This document shows positions 18,337-27,215 of a stretch of 64,000 bases of DNA, one piece after another (the first letter of the stretch is position 1; every line of letters starts with the position of its first letter). Position numbers and translations under genes: made by a program. Under the pieces are notes generated by a model. It had not been told where the DNA came from and ran no database searches. It worked only from the letters and a program-made list of their open reading frames with translations. The DNA lies in contig PBUB01000015.1 of the NCBI GenBank assembly GCA_002729885.1, positions 102,001-166,000 of the forward strand, written 5' to 3'. This DNA comes from Spirochaetaceae bacterium. GTDB taxonomy: Bacteria > Spirochaetota > Leptospiria > Leptospirales > Leptonemataceae.

Positions 18337-18845
18337 TGGCTGTCCCTCGTTAGTCTTGAGATGAGTTCCCGGTGCCCGGGATATTCCTCGCTCAGCTGAC
18401 TTTCGCGAGCCAGTTCAAAATCAGAAAAATCGAATCCAGGGCTTACTGTACAGCCAACGAGAGAGAATCCATGATTAAGTAAATCCGGATCCGGCTCCGA
18501 TGCAAACCAGGCACCAGCAGGAACCACGGCCTGAAATACCTGATTGCGAATATCGCTTCCAAGATGATGGCATTCATAGCTACCATCAGAAAATATCTGA
18601 TGCACAAGCAATGGGTCTCCAGCATAGAAATGCCACATCTCATCGCTTTTGATTCTATGGAAGGCCGAGAATTCTCCGGCAGGGATTAGAAAATAGATAC
18701 CGGTACAGGCCTGACGAGGACCATGGGCACCGATCAATGAACCCGGCACTTCTACTTCGCTGCGATACGTCTCTGCGAAGTAACCTCCCTCTGGATGAGG
18801 CTGAAGGTTTAACTTCTCTACGATTTCCTTTAATTTTGCAGACAT
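18333..18845 (-). CDS. Cupin DUF985 protein
   Basis: 170 residues from ATG 18845, with AGG about ten bases upstream. The opening LKEIVEKLNLQPHPEGGYFAE is the signature of DUF985 (YML079-like) cupins. FHRIKSDEMWHFYAGDPLLVH is cupin motif 1 with two His and a Glu that could bind a metal or ligand. The biochemical role of this family is not established; carbohydrate or small-molecule isomerase activity has been proposed from structures. It overlaps the downstream oxidoreductase gene by four bases, suggesting a shared small-molecule pathway. Confidence 0.9.
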   Translation of the reverse strand: MSAKLKEIVEKLNLQPHPEGGYFAETYRSEVEVPGSLIGAHGPRQACTGIYFLIPAGEFSAFHRIKSDEMWHFYAGDPLLVHQIFSDGSYECHHLGSDIRNQVFQAVVPAGAWFASEPDPDLLNHGFSLVGCTVSPGFDFSDFELARESQLSEEYPGHRELISRLTRDSQ

Positions 18846-19053
18846 GATGATAACCTGTTCTGAACCATTTAACTTAAGGCCATCCCATAGACAGCTATAA
18901 TCTGAAAGCAGGCAGGACCATTGGACAACCAGCATCTGAACACAGCAGCGTCCCTGGAAATTTGATACTCAAAGCCTACAGAATGCGAAGCAATGATAGA
19001 TGGAGACTCAAAATCGGCGAGATCCCGAATCTTGATTCCAGGATCTGGCCCCA

Positions 19054-19662
19054 TCAGGAGTCGATAATGCCGTTCAAAACCAGGTCCGTAAGCAGGGCCA
19101 CGTCTTCCGGAAATTTCAAGTTCCCTTCGCGAAAGCCCACAGCAATACCGATGGCAATGGCTCGCAGAACAAAGGCCATCTTCTCGGGATCTCTGCGACG
19201 AAAATCCCCGCTGGCAATACCGGATTCGTAGGCCATGGCAATGGGCTGAACCGCTCCCTTGCCAGCCAGCTCGAAATCCTCAACAATATCCACTCCGGAT
19301 TCCCGGACCAGCTCGGATCTCTTGGTGACCAGAAGATCGAAATAGGCATGGCTATCGCCGTAGAACTGAAAAAAGGCAATGGCTGCTGCCTTTAGCCGAT
19401 CCACCGGACTGGCTTCCTGCAGACCACTGAGAGCCCGATCGTAGCCTTCATTCAGCTGCTGAAGCCCCCTGGTGAGCAAAGCCAGATAGATCTCCGCCTT
19501 ATTCTTGTAATACAGATACAGTGCAGGCCTGGAAAGGGATACGGTGGCTGCAATATCTTCCATCGTGATCTCTTCGTATCCTTTTTGCTCTATGAGCTGT
19601 TTTGCAGACTCCAGAATTTCCTGCTTTTTTCGGATTCTGCTCTTTCGTTCCTTTACAGCCAT
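19054..19662 (-). CDS. TetR/AcrR family transcriptional regulator
   Basis: 202 residues. The N-terminal helix-turn-helix (about 12-58: ILESAKQLIEQKGYEEITME, then IAATVSLSRPALYLYYKNKA) is typical of TetR repressors. The C-terminal ligand domain includes FQFYGDSHAYFDLLV, close to TetR members that sense fatty acids or hydrophobic drugs. The downstream cupin gene starts 208 bases away on the same strand, so it may be co-transcribed, but no palindromic operator stood out near the TetR start. The TetR-like operator before the desaturase at 46.9 kb is far away, so linkage is untested. Confidence 0.92.
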   Translation of the reverse strand: MAVKERKSRIRKKQEILESAKQLIEQKGYEEITMEDIAATVSLSRPALYLYYKNKAEIYLALLTRGLQQLNEGYDRALSGLQEASPVDRLKAAAIAFFQFYGDSHAYFDLLVTKRSELVRESGVDIVEDFELAGKGAVQPIAMAYESGIASGDFRRRDPEKMAFVLRAIAIGIAVGFREGNLKFPEDVALLTDLVLNGIIDS

Positions 19663-19708
19663 GGTGGAAATTGCAATTTAATTACGATCTGGTTCTCTAG
19701 CAAGAAGA

Positions 19709-19738
19709 AAGCCCTGACAAAAGCCAGGGCTTTTTCGG
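19709..19738 (-). terminator. Terminator after the zinc operon
   Basis: Stem AAGCCCTG (19709-19716) and CAGGGCTT (19725-19732) with an 8-base loop, T-rich on both sides (TTTCTTC on the minus strand, TTTTT on the plus). Placed between the yceI stop (19767) and the TetR gene, it ends leftward transcription of the zinc operon. Confidence 0.8.
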
Positions 19739-19766
19739 GCCATAGGCCCTACCAAACAGTATAACA

Positions 19767-20393
19767 CTATTTACAATCTGCTTTCAGTGAGGTCTGTAGC
19801 TTGATATCTACGTCCGGCCACAGCTTGCTCACTTTGTCGGAGCCAGTATGCAATGCCTTGCACACTTCGTTCAGGGCGGCCAGGGGACCGGATGCATCCC
19901 AGTTATTCACATCGATGGAGCCCGTAAGGGCAACGTCTCTGCCGTCCACGGAAAGCTGCACGGGCACTTCCTGGGATTGACCGTTCATAGTCACTACGAT
20001 TACCGCATTGTTACCGTCCAGGGATTTGACTGAACCCTTGATGCCGGCTTCACTCATTTTACCAAAGAAATGCTCTTTGATTTTCGCATCCCGTCCATCG
20101 TTTCCAGAATCTACACTGTCGGTATCGATGGTAAAGGTTGCATTCTTAAAAACGTCCAGCTGACTGGAAGCATCCGCGGTGCCGTTGATTTGAAATGTAT
20201 TAAAGCCGCCGCCTACAGCAGCCTTTTCTGTAAATTTGAAAGCAGTCCATTCCACGGACGTATCTTCCGGGCTGTAAGTAAAAGTGCAATCATCGGTTAA
20301 AGCAGCACTCTGATCCTGCTCCCCCGGAGAACAAAAGCTCATCAGGCCTGCAGCCAGTAGAACTGTGATCCCGGTATAAATTGTTCGTTTCAT
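19767..20393 (-). CDS. YceI-family lipoprotein
   Basis: 208 residues. The signal peptide ends in a spirochaete-type lipobox (LMSFC), so the mature protein is an N-terminally acylated lipoprotein. The rest is YceI-like: YSPEDTSVEWTAFKFTEKAAVGGGF, then DTDSVDSGNDGRDAKIKEHFF. YceI lipocalins bind isoprenoid chains or amphiphiles; a metal role is not established. A perfect ribosome binding site (AGGAGG, seven bases from the ATG) opens it only 25 bases after the zur stop, and a terminator follows, so it is probably the last gene of the zinc operon. Confidence 0.92.
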   Translation of the reverse strand: MKRTIYTGITVLLAAGLMSFCSPGEQDQSAALTDDCTFTYSPEDTSVEWTAFKFTEKAAVGGGFNTFQINGTADASSQLDVFKNATFTIDTDSVDSGNDGRDAKIKEHFFGKMSEAGIKGSVKSLDGNNAVIVVTMNGQSQEVPVQLSVDGRDVALTGSIDVNNWDASGPLAALNEVCKALHTGSDKVSKLWPDVDIKLQTSLKADCK

Positions 20394-20418
20394 TCAATCC
20401 TCCTAAAAATGGTTCGCT

Positions 20419-20868
20419 TCAGTCGGCCAGCTTGTGCTGACATTCTTCGCAGTATCCGTAGACTTCGAAAATATGCGTAACCGGCTTGAATCGAGCTTGA
20501 TCCATCTGTTGCTTGAAAGCACCGGAGACATCGCAATCCTCCAGACAGAAGCTCTTTTTACAGGAAAGACAGATAGCATGGTGGTGATGATGTTTCCCCT
20601 GGAATTCAAATCGGGCTGAATCCCGGCTCTGCAAATTGATCTGTCCCACCAGACCGGCCTCGGTTAGAGTAGACAGGTTTCTGTATACCGTGTCCAGACT
20701 GACATGAGGATGCCTTTCCTTGATGGCTGCATGAATCTCCTGAACCGTTAGCGGAGAGTCGCTTTCAATCACTGTTTCCAGGATTTCAATTCTCTGAGGC
20801 GTCAGCTTGTAGCCCAGATCTTTGATTTTTTGCAGGGAAAATGCGAGCTGTGATTGTGGAGCAGCCAT
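20419..20868 (-). CDS. zur: Fur-family regulator, probably Zur
   Basis: 149 residues from ATG 20868. Winged-helix part: LTPQRIEILETV and SLDTVYRNLSTLTEAGLV. Metal-binding part: five His at 93-97 (GKHHHHHAIC), the structural-zinc CxxC pairs Cys100/Cys103 and Cys140/Cys143, and HIFEVYGYCEEC. The position directly after znuB argues for zinc sensing rather than iron or peroxide. A GTG at 20940, three bases past the znuB stop, would add 24 residues; neither start has a strong ribosome binding site. It would repress the operon when zinc is plentiful, hence autoregulation. I could not find a clear Zur box. Confidence 0.9.
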   Translation of the reverse strand: MAAPQSQLAFSLQKIKDLGYKLTPQRIEILETVIESDSPLTVQEIHAAIKERHPHVSLDTVYRNLSTLTEAGLVGQINLQSRDSARFEFQGKHHHHHAICLSCKKSFCLEDCDVSGAFKQQMDQARFKPVTHIFEVYGYCEECQHKLAD

Positions 20869-20943
20869 CTGATTAGAAGAATTTACAATGATTGCCGGCT
20901 GACAATGGTTTTTTCCAGGAACTTGCCATTCAGAACCCACGAA

Positions 20944-21813
20944 TCAGGCGGAGCCCATCCGCGCACGATTTGTCAGTCTCCATAAAAAAGATCCCAACGC
21001 AAATACAGCTGAAATAAACACAGCCACATGGGTCATGGGCAAATCCCACCAGGAAGCCAGAACAAAGCCCAGCACCGAAGAGCCCAGGGCCAGCAACGGA
21101 CTGATGATCAAAAGTTGCATGGGGCTTCGGCTCAATTCCCTGGAGGCCATGGCTGGCAGAACCAGAAATCCAAAAGTGAATACCAGCCCTGCAATACGCA
21201 GCGAAAGCCCCACTACCAGACCCACCCAGAGGAATGCAAAAAACTCCGTTCTGAATGCGCGAATCCCCAGAGAGCGAGCGAAATCCGGATCCAGGATGGA
21301 TAGAAAGACTTTATGTCTGAATAGAAGCAGCAAGAGAAAAGTGAGCAGAATCAATCCGGTAAAAAGAAATACCTCTCTGAATTGCGAACCCAGCAATCCG
21401 GCAGAAAGAATCTGTTCCACTTCGGTAAGGCCAAACGGAGCGCCAGAAACAATTAAAATCGCAAGAGCACTGCTAATTAGAAAAACCCATCCATTCACCG
21501 ATTCCAGCGTTAGCCTCAGCCCCATGCGGCCGGCCAACAAAGGAGCCAGCACCGAAGCTCCGCTGGCGAAAAGTGCAGCCCCGGCTTCCAGAATCCAGAA
21601 GTAGGCGGGCTCTTCTCGCACAATGCCCAGGCCGGAAGCGAGCCATAGCGATAGTGCCACGCCCACGGTAGATGCCTGGGCCACGGATGCGCCCAGAAAA
21701 ATCTGATCCTTCAGGACCACCACGATTCCGACGATGCCCAGTAGTACAGCGATAAGCCAGCCAGTGGCATAAGTTTGCCAGAATAGATCCCAGGTCTGGA
21801 GAAAAGATTCCAT
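20944..21813 (-). CDS. znuB: Zinc ABC transporter permease ZnuB
   Basis: 289 residues with about eight hydrophobic segments, matching the ABC-3 metal permease family. LKDQIFLGASVAQASTVGVAL corresponds to the conserved 'G.a.aH....g.al' stretch near the N-terminus (the usual His is replaced by Gln), and GLRIAGLVFTFGFLVLPAMAS corresponds to the 'vG.lLv.alLi.Paa.A' segment that couples to the ATPase. It shares one base with the znuC stop (TAATG). It forms the inner-membrane channel of the importer. Confidence 0.9.
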   Translation of the reverse strand: MESFLQTWDLFWQTYATGWLIAVLLGIVGIVVVLKDQIFLGASVAQASTVGVALSLWLASGLGIVREEPAYFWILEAGAALFASGASVLAPLLAGRMGLRLTLESVNGWVFLISSALAILIVSGAPFGLTEVEQILSAGLLGSQFREVFLFTGLILLTFLLLLLFRHKVFLSILDPDFARSLGIRAFRTEFFAFLWVGLVVGLSLRIAGLVFTFGFLVLPAMASRELSRSPMQLLIISPLLALGSSVLGFVLASWWDLPMTHVAVFISAVFALGSFLWRLTNRARMGSA

Positions 21814-22529
21814 TAAACCGCTCCTTCGCTGAATATTCCATTCTGGAACTCCAGGCGATGAACGTTCTGGATTTCGTCCAAATAATGATCTTCATGACTC
21901 ACCAGAAGAATCGTTTTACCGTCTTCTTTATGCAGACGATCCAGTTCTTCATAGAATCGCAAGGCCGATGGTCGATCCAGACCACTGGAGGGCTCATCCA
22001 CCAGCAGAACCTCTGGATTTACCATCAATGTTCTGGCAAGAATGGCCCTCCTTTGCTGTCCGCCGGAAAGATCCCAGAAATTGCTGCCCAGGATTTCCTC
22101 GAGACCGAGGCGTTTTACCACCAGGTTTTCATGTGCCTCGCTGTTTACTGAGGTCAATTCATTCGCACCTGCAGCGATGCCAGGACCCCGACCGGATGGC
22201 GTTCCCTTCTGCGCGAAGGAAAATGGACGTTTCAGAGCTGCGCTACCCATGGAAATGAAGTCATGTACCCGGAGATTCACGGAGGGATGAATCCCTACGG
22301 ACTGAGGTATGTAGCCAAAAGGTAACCGTTGATTCCACTGGATTTTACCCTGAACAGGAGAGATCAGACCCAGCGCAGTTTTTATCAGGGTAGATTTGCC
22401 ACAACCATTGGGCCCATGAATGATCCAGAACTCCCCTTTTCGCAGAGACCAGTTCACTCGTGCCACCGTTTCGCGGTAGCCGATGCAGAGTCCGTCCAGA
22501 CTCAGAATTACTTCTTCAGATTCAGGCAT
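21813..22529 (-). CDS. znuC: Zinc ABC transporter ATP-binding protein ZnuC
   Basis: 238 residues. Walker A HGPNGCGKST, Q-loop FGYIPQSVG, ABC signature LSGGQQRRAILAR, Walker B VLLVDEPSSGLD, and H-loop LLVSHEDHYL are all present. Between the Q-loop and the signature lies a Gly/Pro-rich insert (KGTPSGRGPGIAAGANEL) of about 30 residues not usual in ZnuC. It powers import through ZnuB. The gene is directly coupled to znuA and znuB by one-base overlaps. Confidence 0.93.
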   Translation of the reverse strand: MPESEEVILSLDGLCIGYRETVARVNWSLRKGEFWIIHGPNGCGKSTLIKTALGLISPVQGKIQWNQRLPFGYIPQSVGIHPSVNLRVHDFISMGSAALKRPFSFAQKGTPSGRGPGIAAGANELTSVNSEAHENLVVKRLGLEEILGSNFWDLSGGQQRRAILARTLMVNPEVLLVDEPSSGLDRPSALRFYEELDRLHKEDGKTILLVSHEDHYLDEIQNVHRLEFQNGIFSEGAV

Positions 22530-23641
22530 CAGGGTGATGCCCCGCCAGTAAGTGTGCGCACATTGTATTCGATAAAACCGATGTAATTTTCTGTTCCCGG
22601 TCTTGCTCCGCCCTGGTTGGCCATGGGCAAAATCGTGGCTCCGGTTTTCTCCGCAAGAAAGGTAGCATACCGGGGGTTGTAATACGCGGCCGACAGAATG
22701 TAACTCGCATTCTGGGACTTCATGGTTTGTGCCAACTGCGACAGATGATTTGTTGTGGGATCCACACCTGGTATGGCCTCCATATAACCTACAATTTTCA
22801 AACCAAAAACGAAAGCCATGTAGCTCCAGGTTGCCTGGTGGTCACCTACGAACGTTCTGGACTGAGCGCTGCGAATATCCTTCAACCAGCCGCTTACCAG
22901 CGAATCGTGCCCATTTTGCTTCAGGAAATTCATAAAGGCCGAGTAACCGGACTTATGAAGAAGCAGCGCCAGGCGATCCAGCCTACCGCTGTATTGCTGG
23001 GTGATCTTCGCACCAAACAATCTGGTGCAAAGTTCCTTTTCGAAGACCTTGTATTTTGCATCGTAATAGGCAGCATAGGTCGGATCAATCCGTTTGAAGC
23101 GGTCTCGAATCAGTTGAGCTACCAGCAGGCCTGCAGCCGGATCGGTTAAATAATGGGGACTTCCGGACGGATGAACGTCTCCCATGCTACGGTCCACCTG
23201 ACCTGTGGGACGGTCTCTGGGAATAATCACCGAAGAAGCATCTATGAAACCAGGAGCGCCTGGATTGATCTTCGAATTCCTGGCCTGTTTGAGAAGCACA
23301 GGAGCCCATCCCAGTTCTAGATCCAGGCCCACCTGAATATAGACGTCGGCCTGGTTTAGATCACGAATGAAACTGGGTCGGGGATCCACATAATGAGGGT
23401 CCTGCGTTCCACGGGCAAAGGATGCAACCTCAATGCGATTTCCGCCTACTTCACGAGCCAGCATTTCCAGTTCCGGAACCGTGGTCCGCACCTGAAGCAA
23501 TCCTTCTGCAACTGCTGAATGAATAGAACAGAGTAGAAATAAAAAGATCGCACTGCGAAGACCAGGTATGATTCCGGCTAGCGTTCTCCTTTGCATACGG
23601 CTCAAGAATGCAGATACTCTTTTTGCGCTGGATGATTTCAT
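22529..23641 (-). CDS. znuA: Periplasmic zinc-binding protein ZnuA-like
   Basis: 370 residues of the cluster A-I metal-binding proteins. A signal peptide (IFLFLLCSIHSAVAEG) precedes the mature protein. Candidate metal ligands are the His in GTQDPHYVDPRPS, the His in GSPHYLTDP, the His in TFVGDHQATWSY and an acidic residue near the C-terminus. The His-rich loop of gamma-proteobacterial ZnuA is absent. Zinc is preferred over manganese because of the Zur neighbour. The ATG at 23641 has GGAGAG about nine bases upstream and lies 18 bases after the outer-membrane protein gene. Confidence 0.88.
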   Translation of the reverse strand: MKSSSAKRVSAFLSRMQRRTLAGIIPGLRSAIFLFLLCSIHSAVAEGLLQVRTTVPELEMLAREVGGNRIEVASFARGTQDPHYVDPRPSFIRDLNQADVYIQVGLDLELGWAPVLLKQARNSKINPGAPGFIDASSVIIPRDRPTGQVDRSMGDVHPSGSPHYLTDPAAGLLVAQLIRDRFKRIDPTYAAYYDAKYKVFEKELCTRLFGAKITQQYSGRLDRLALLLHKSGYSAFMNFLKQNGHDSLVSGWLKDIRSAQSRTFVGDHQATWSYMAFVFGLKIVGYMEAIPGVDPTTNHLSQLAQTMKSQNASYILSAAYYNPRYATFLAEKTGATILPMANQGGARPGTENYIGFIEYNVRTLTGGASP

Positions 23642-23659
23642 GTTTCACTTACTCTCCAT

Positions 23660-25444
23660 TTAGAATTGATGCGCCGGATGATGCCCTATGAGAAATTCGG
23701 CGCCAAGCCACACCGACCAGGCCGCTTTTCCCTTATCCTGAAGTACAAACTCTATTGGATAATTTGGCAGCGAACTATTGAGCTCATTAAGCGAGATGGT
23801 TAGCACTTTGCGGTCTCGCAAATGATCCGCACGCTCCTGATTGTATTGAAGTCTAAACCGTGTGTACTCGGTGGGCTGATAAACCAGTAGAGGCGACACC
23901 CTGGTTCGTGTATCTCGATAGGGGTCACGATCTCGACCATACAAATCCTTTCCTTCCAGCCAATCTCCACCGGCGACACGACTTTCGCCAGCCCCGCTGG
24001 CAAATTCGTATCGCAGTCCCACTGACCACTCTCTTTTCACGCCTACCAGAATCTGGGAATAATACCCCCAATCATGCAAGGTTTCCTCGGGATTGCCCAT
24101 GCGAATCATAGCCTCCAGGGCCTGCTTCGCCTCATCCTCAGAAAGAGATGCAAAATCTCTGGTTCCTGTGAGAACCTCCATGGCCAGACCAAAGTTTCCG
24201 GCATCGGTGGACAGGATGCTGTCGTTAGCCAGATTTTCCAGGTTAACTCGAGTAAATACTTCGCGCTCATCGTAGGGTTCGAAGAATTCTCCGCCCAGCA
24301 AAAGATAGGTATTGGCAAGCCTGCCGTTGTCCGGCTTCTTTTGCACTGTATACTCCCGACGCATGAATTCGCTCTGCCAGATGAAGTAAGGAAATCCTCG
24401 ATAGTTCGTTTCCGGTCTCCATTTAAGGTATAGATCCGCGCCATAAAGCACCGTATGACCGGATGGCCCCGTTGCATTTGGACCTGCCATACCGGAGAAT
24501 CCCAGACGGCCCACCAGGGTTTCCGTTAAATCCACGGAATTCACCCAGCGAATCAAATAGGCCATATCGGCCGAGCTCTTCGCTTCGCGAGTAATTGTAT
24601 CGTATCCACCGATGGGCATTTCTTCTTCAGAGCCATGGGAATGCCCGCCTTCTTCTGATGCCCCCAGAAAGCTTTTCATGAATTCACCATCCGGATTCTG
24701 TATTCCAAAGTGTAGTTCTGAAAACCAGGGAACCGGAATCAGCCAGCCCAGACGAAGACCCGGACTGTTCAGCCCGTGCTCCCCCATCAATCGCGTCTGG
24801 ATCACCGGGGCATCCGTCCAGGCCCAGCTATGGGGATGCTGTGGATTCAGAATTCCAAACTCTGTGTAGAACTGACCTACCTCCAGTTGAAGGCCCCAGG
24901 GCAGGGATTGAGAAGTAATGAATGCTTCCTCCAGCTCCGCTCCGTGGGCGAGGTTTACGTGAGCCTCTGCATAAAAATAAGGATCCACCGCCCCGGAAAA
25001 GGAAAGCTCCAATCCAGTGACAGAGAAGCCGGTCCTGCGAGGATCGTGGAGACCACTTTGGAGGTTCTGCAGCGAATCGTTCTCCTGGCTGGAAAATCCC
25101 AGGGCAAAATCGCCTATCAGGGAGATATCAATGAAGCGAACGCTGGGATTGCCAGGATTCAGGCCATAGCCTGGATTCCCGGAGGAGATGGGCGGAAGTT
25201 TTGTATCGTTTACATCTTGCCGCTGGTCCTCCTCGGTGTTTTCTTCGGACTCATTTTCCTGAGCCGAATCTGAATCTTGCCCGATGGCCTCTTCCAGAGA
25301 TGGTCCTGGACCGGGAGTCTCCTCTTCCGAGTACAGAAGACCGGGCATGAGAAGCCATCCTGTCAGCAATAAGACCCGGGGGAACCTCCAGCTTCGCCAA
25401 CCATCCCGGCGTTCCCGAGCATAATAGTAGAACCATTCCTTCAT
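23660..25444 (-). CDS. Outer-membrane beta-barrel protein of the zinc operon
   Basis: 594 residues from ATG 25444 (AAGGA eight bases upstream). A signal peptide (VLLLTGWLLMPGLLYS) is followed by an acidic low-complexity stretch (about 45-80), then alternating beta-strand sequence to the C-terminus, which ends in the aromatic-rich strand typical of porins. A loop GGHSHGSEEEMP and an earlier HGAELEEAF add His/Glu groups that could bind zinc. There is no TonB box or plug, so it is more porin-like than TonB-dependent. As first gene of a znuA-znuC-znuB-zur operon it probably carries zinc across the outer membrane, comparable in role to zinc-regulated porins seen beside znu genes elsewhere. The substrate is inferred from context. 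Confidence 0.8.
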   Translation of the reverse strand: MKEWFYYYARERRDGWRSWRFPRVLLLTGWLLMPGLLYSEEETPGPGPSLEEAIGQDSDSAQENESEENTEEDQRQDVNDTKLPPISSGNPGYGLNPGNPSVRFIDISLIGDFALGFSSQENDSLQNLQSGLHDPRRTGFSVTGLELSFSGAVDPYFYAEAHVNLAHGAELEEAFITSQSLPWGLQLEVGQFYTEFGILNPQHPHSWAWTDAPVIQTRLMGEHGLNSPGLRLGWLIPVPWFSELHFGIQNPDGEFMKSFLGASEEGGHSHGSEEEMPIGGYDTITREAKSSADMAYLIRWVNSVDLTETLVGRLGFSGMAGPNATGPSGHTVLYGADLYLKWRPETNYRGFPYFIWQSEFMRREYTVQKKPDNGRLANTYLLLGGEFFEPYDEREVFTRVNLENLANDSILSTDAGNFGLAMEVLTGTRDFASLSEDEAKQALEAMIRMGNPEETLHDWGYYSQILVGVKREWSVGLRYEFASGAGESRVAGGDWLEGKDLYGRDRDPYRDTRTRVSPLLVYQPTEYTRFRLQYNQERADHLRDRKVLTISLNELNSSLPNYPIEFVLQDKGKAAWSVWLGAEFLIGHHPAHQF

Positions 25445-25501
25445 TTTTGTAATCCTTGCCAGCATCCCCCTGGCTGTAAATACGAATTTTCTTATTTTGA
25501 A

Positions 25502-25530
25502 TTGACACCAGTTAAGAATATTCCTATTTG
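25502..25530 (+). promoter_or_regulatory. Candidate promoter for the divergent lipoprotein gene
   Basis: A perfect -35 TTGACA (25502-25507), 17-base spacer, and TATTTG (25525-25530, 3/6 matches to -10). The intervening GAATATTC (25516-25523) is an 8-bp palindrome in the shared divergent region and could bind a regulator of both directions. Weak -10, so tentative. Confidence 0.35.
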
Positions 25531-25595
25531 CGATCAAGCATTTTCCCACGGCTTCCGGTCTTGCCAGGACGCCGTGGAATTCCGGAGGATTTTCA

Positions 25596-26252
25596 ATGGA
25601 TTATTTAAAGATATGGATCTTACCGCTAACACTGGTTACGCTCTTCGCCCAGTGTACCGACGAGGGGGAGAATAACACCGCTCTGGCTCTGGCGGCGCTG
25701 TCCCTGGCTGCACCCAACTGCACCGTGAATGGAACACAGTTTTATGCTGACGGTGTTGTAGATTGTAGTAGCGGCACCTCTGCTGTAGGCACGGGTACCG
25801 TATTTCTGGCCGCAGCACAATCGCATAGCGATGTGCTATCCCTTCAACTTACTGTGGATGTAGGATCCACTACCAGCGATCGAGTGGTAGTACACGGGCA
25901 TGGCTCCGGTCGCAACGCTACCAGCTCAGCTTTCTTGAGAATTGATGGCGATACGAATTCGGATGCCGGTGGCGCCAGCAATTCAGGCGGAAGCAGCACT
26001 GGAGTAACTCAAAACGGGGATGGTACTTATTGCATTGAATTCCATGGTGAAAGCGAGGTTCATACGATCTACGATAAGAACGCATGCACTACTAAGTCCA
26101 CAAGCGCCGCTCACTGGGACTCCGAAGGCACCAGTGGAAATGGAAGTACCGTGACCACAGGAGCGCCTGCCGGAAAGAACTGGGGCATCACGCTGGTAAA
26201 CTCTGCGGTTAGCGCTATAACAGTGAATGCAGAAGAGCAATTCACAGATTAG
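25596..26252 (+). CDS. Lipoprotein of unknown function, divergent to zinc operon
   Basis: 218 residues. A strong ribosome binding site (GGAGG) precedes the ATG; the signal peptide ends in lipobox LFAQC. The mature part is Ser/Thr/Gly-rich and of low hydrophobicity with four further Cys and several His (VVHGHGSGRN, EFHGESEVHTIYD), suggesting disulfides and possible metal ligands. I do not recognise the family. Its position divergent from a Zur-controlled operon makes a zinc-linked surface role possible, but that is inference. It ends before a hairpin terminator. Confidence 0.8.
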   Translation: MDYLKIWILPLTLVTLFAQCTDEGENNTALALAALSLAAPNCTVNGTQFYADGVVDCSSGTSAVGTGTVFLAAAQSHSDVLSLQLTVDVGSTTSDRVVVHGHGSGRNATSSAFLRIDGDTNSDAGGASNSGGSSTGVTQNGDGTYCIEFHGESEVHTIYDKNACTTKSTSAAHWDSEGTSGNGSTVTTGAPAGKNWGITLVNSAVSAITVNAEEQFTD

Positions 26253-26276
26253 GTTCCGCCAGTATAATCAGAAGTA

Positions 26277-26325
26277 GCATGGCCCCACCGCTTCTGTGCG
26301 GGCTATGCGATTCTTTCCGGTTTTC
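26277..26325 (+). terminator. Terminator after lipoprotein gene
   Basis: Stem GCATGGCCC (26277-26285) and GGGCTATGC (26300-26308), nine pairs with one G-U, followed by a T-rich tail (TTCTTTCCGGTTTTC). It lies 25 bases past the stop of the lipoprotein gene. Confidence 0.65.
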
Positions 26326-26393
26326 ATCCAATGCAAGGGAACGGTGCCCGATTTCTGGTGCGATGCGTCGCAAAGAGAGATTTTCTGAAGTTC

Positions 26394-26428
26394 TTTTTAT
26401 GCAGCGCAGCATAGGCGATGCATAAAAA
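26394..26428. repeat. Perfect 10-bp inverted repeat before YhhN gene
   Basis: TTTTTATGCA (26394-26403) and TGCATAAAAA (26419-26428) around 15 bases. T is 5' and A 3' on both strands, so it is not a terminator; it could be an operator or leader hairpin. It would bury the alternative ATG 26418 of the next gene. Confidence 0.6.
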
Positions 26429-26498
26429 GATGGAGCAATGGAATAGTTACAGGCTTTTAGCTTTACAGTTCCAGGCCAGGCGGCAACGCTCCCGGTTA

Positions 26499-27146
26499 AT
26501 GAACGGTCGAATTATATTTTACATCGCACTGGCGTTTTTTAGCATTCTGTATGTAATTCTTTCCCCTCAACCTCCATTTCCAGGAAAGCTCATACTTAAG
26601 GCTGTTCCCATATGGATGATCGCTGCGCATGTATTTCTGAGTCTTAAGGACAGAAAAGGAAGATTACTCTTTGTAGGAGTATTGTTTGGCTCTGCCGGAG
26701 ATGTAGTTCTTTCAACGGACTATCCACTTAGTTTTGTAATTGGACTGGGGCTCTTTTTAGTCGGCCATATATTCTACATACTGAGTTTCGCGCATCAGTG
26801 GGAGTTCAAAGCCTGGAAGATCGCGCCAGCGGCGGCCGTGCTTGCACTGTCCACTTCACTGAGCATCGCGCTGACGCCCTATTTGAACGGACTGACCATC
26901 CCGGTATATGCCTATGTATTTGTTATTAGCCTGATGGTAGTATTCGCCATCTTTCGCAATCCTCCCAGCCCGGCTGTATGGATTGGAGGAGTTCTGTTTC
27001 TTCTTTCCGATGCCATCATCGCTCTACGAGAGTTTATGAAAATGGAAATTCCCTACCGAGCGATCTTGATCATGTCCACGTATTACCTGGCGCAGATTCT
27101 CATCGGAGAAGGAAGCATTCAGGATAATCGCACTCAGAAAAGATAA
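26499..27146 (+). CDS. YhhN/TMEM86-like membrane protein (possible lysoplasmalogenase)
   Basis: 215 residues, about eight hydrophobic segments. FGSAGDVVLSTDYPLSFVIGLG and LFLVGHIFYILSFAH hold the conserved Asp and GLxxFLxxHxxY patterns of the YhhN family, and GVLFLLSDAIIAL holds the second conserved Asp. Animal TMEM86 enzymes hydrolyse lysoplasmalogen; the bacterial function is less certain. ATG 26499 is chosen because family similarity begins there and an upstream ATG (26418) lies inside an inverted repeat, but 26418 would also stay in frame. It converges on the next lipoprotein gene. Confidence 0.82.
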   Translation: MNGRIIFYIALAFFSILYVILSPQPPFPGKLILKAVPIWMIAAHVFLSLKDRKGRLLFVGVLFGSAGDVVLSTDYPLSFVIGLGLFLVGHIFYILSFAHQWEFKAWKIAPAAAVLALSTSLSIALTPYLNGLTIPVYAYVFVISLMVVFAIFRNPPSPAVWIGGVLFLLSDAIIALREFMKMEIPYRAILIMSTYYLAQILIGEGSIQDNRTQKR

Positions 27147-27215
27147 TTGGACCGCACTGAATCCCCACCGGGGCTGTAATCCAGGGTCAGGGAATGCACA
27201 TTGCCGAACCGGGGC

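Noticed and set aside
25445..25595. A Zur box upstream of the zinc operon
   Set aside because: Only an 8-bp palindrome (GAATATTC) is seen; it is too short and unlike known Zur boxes.
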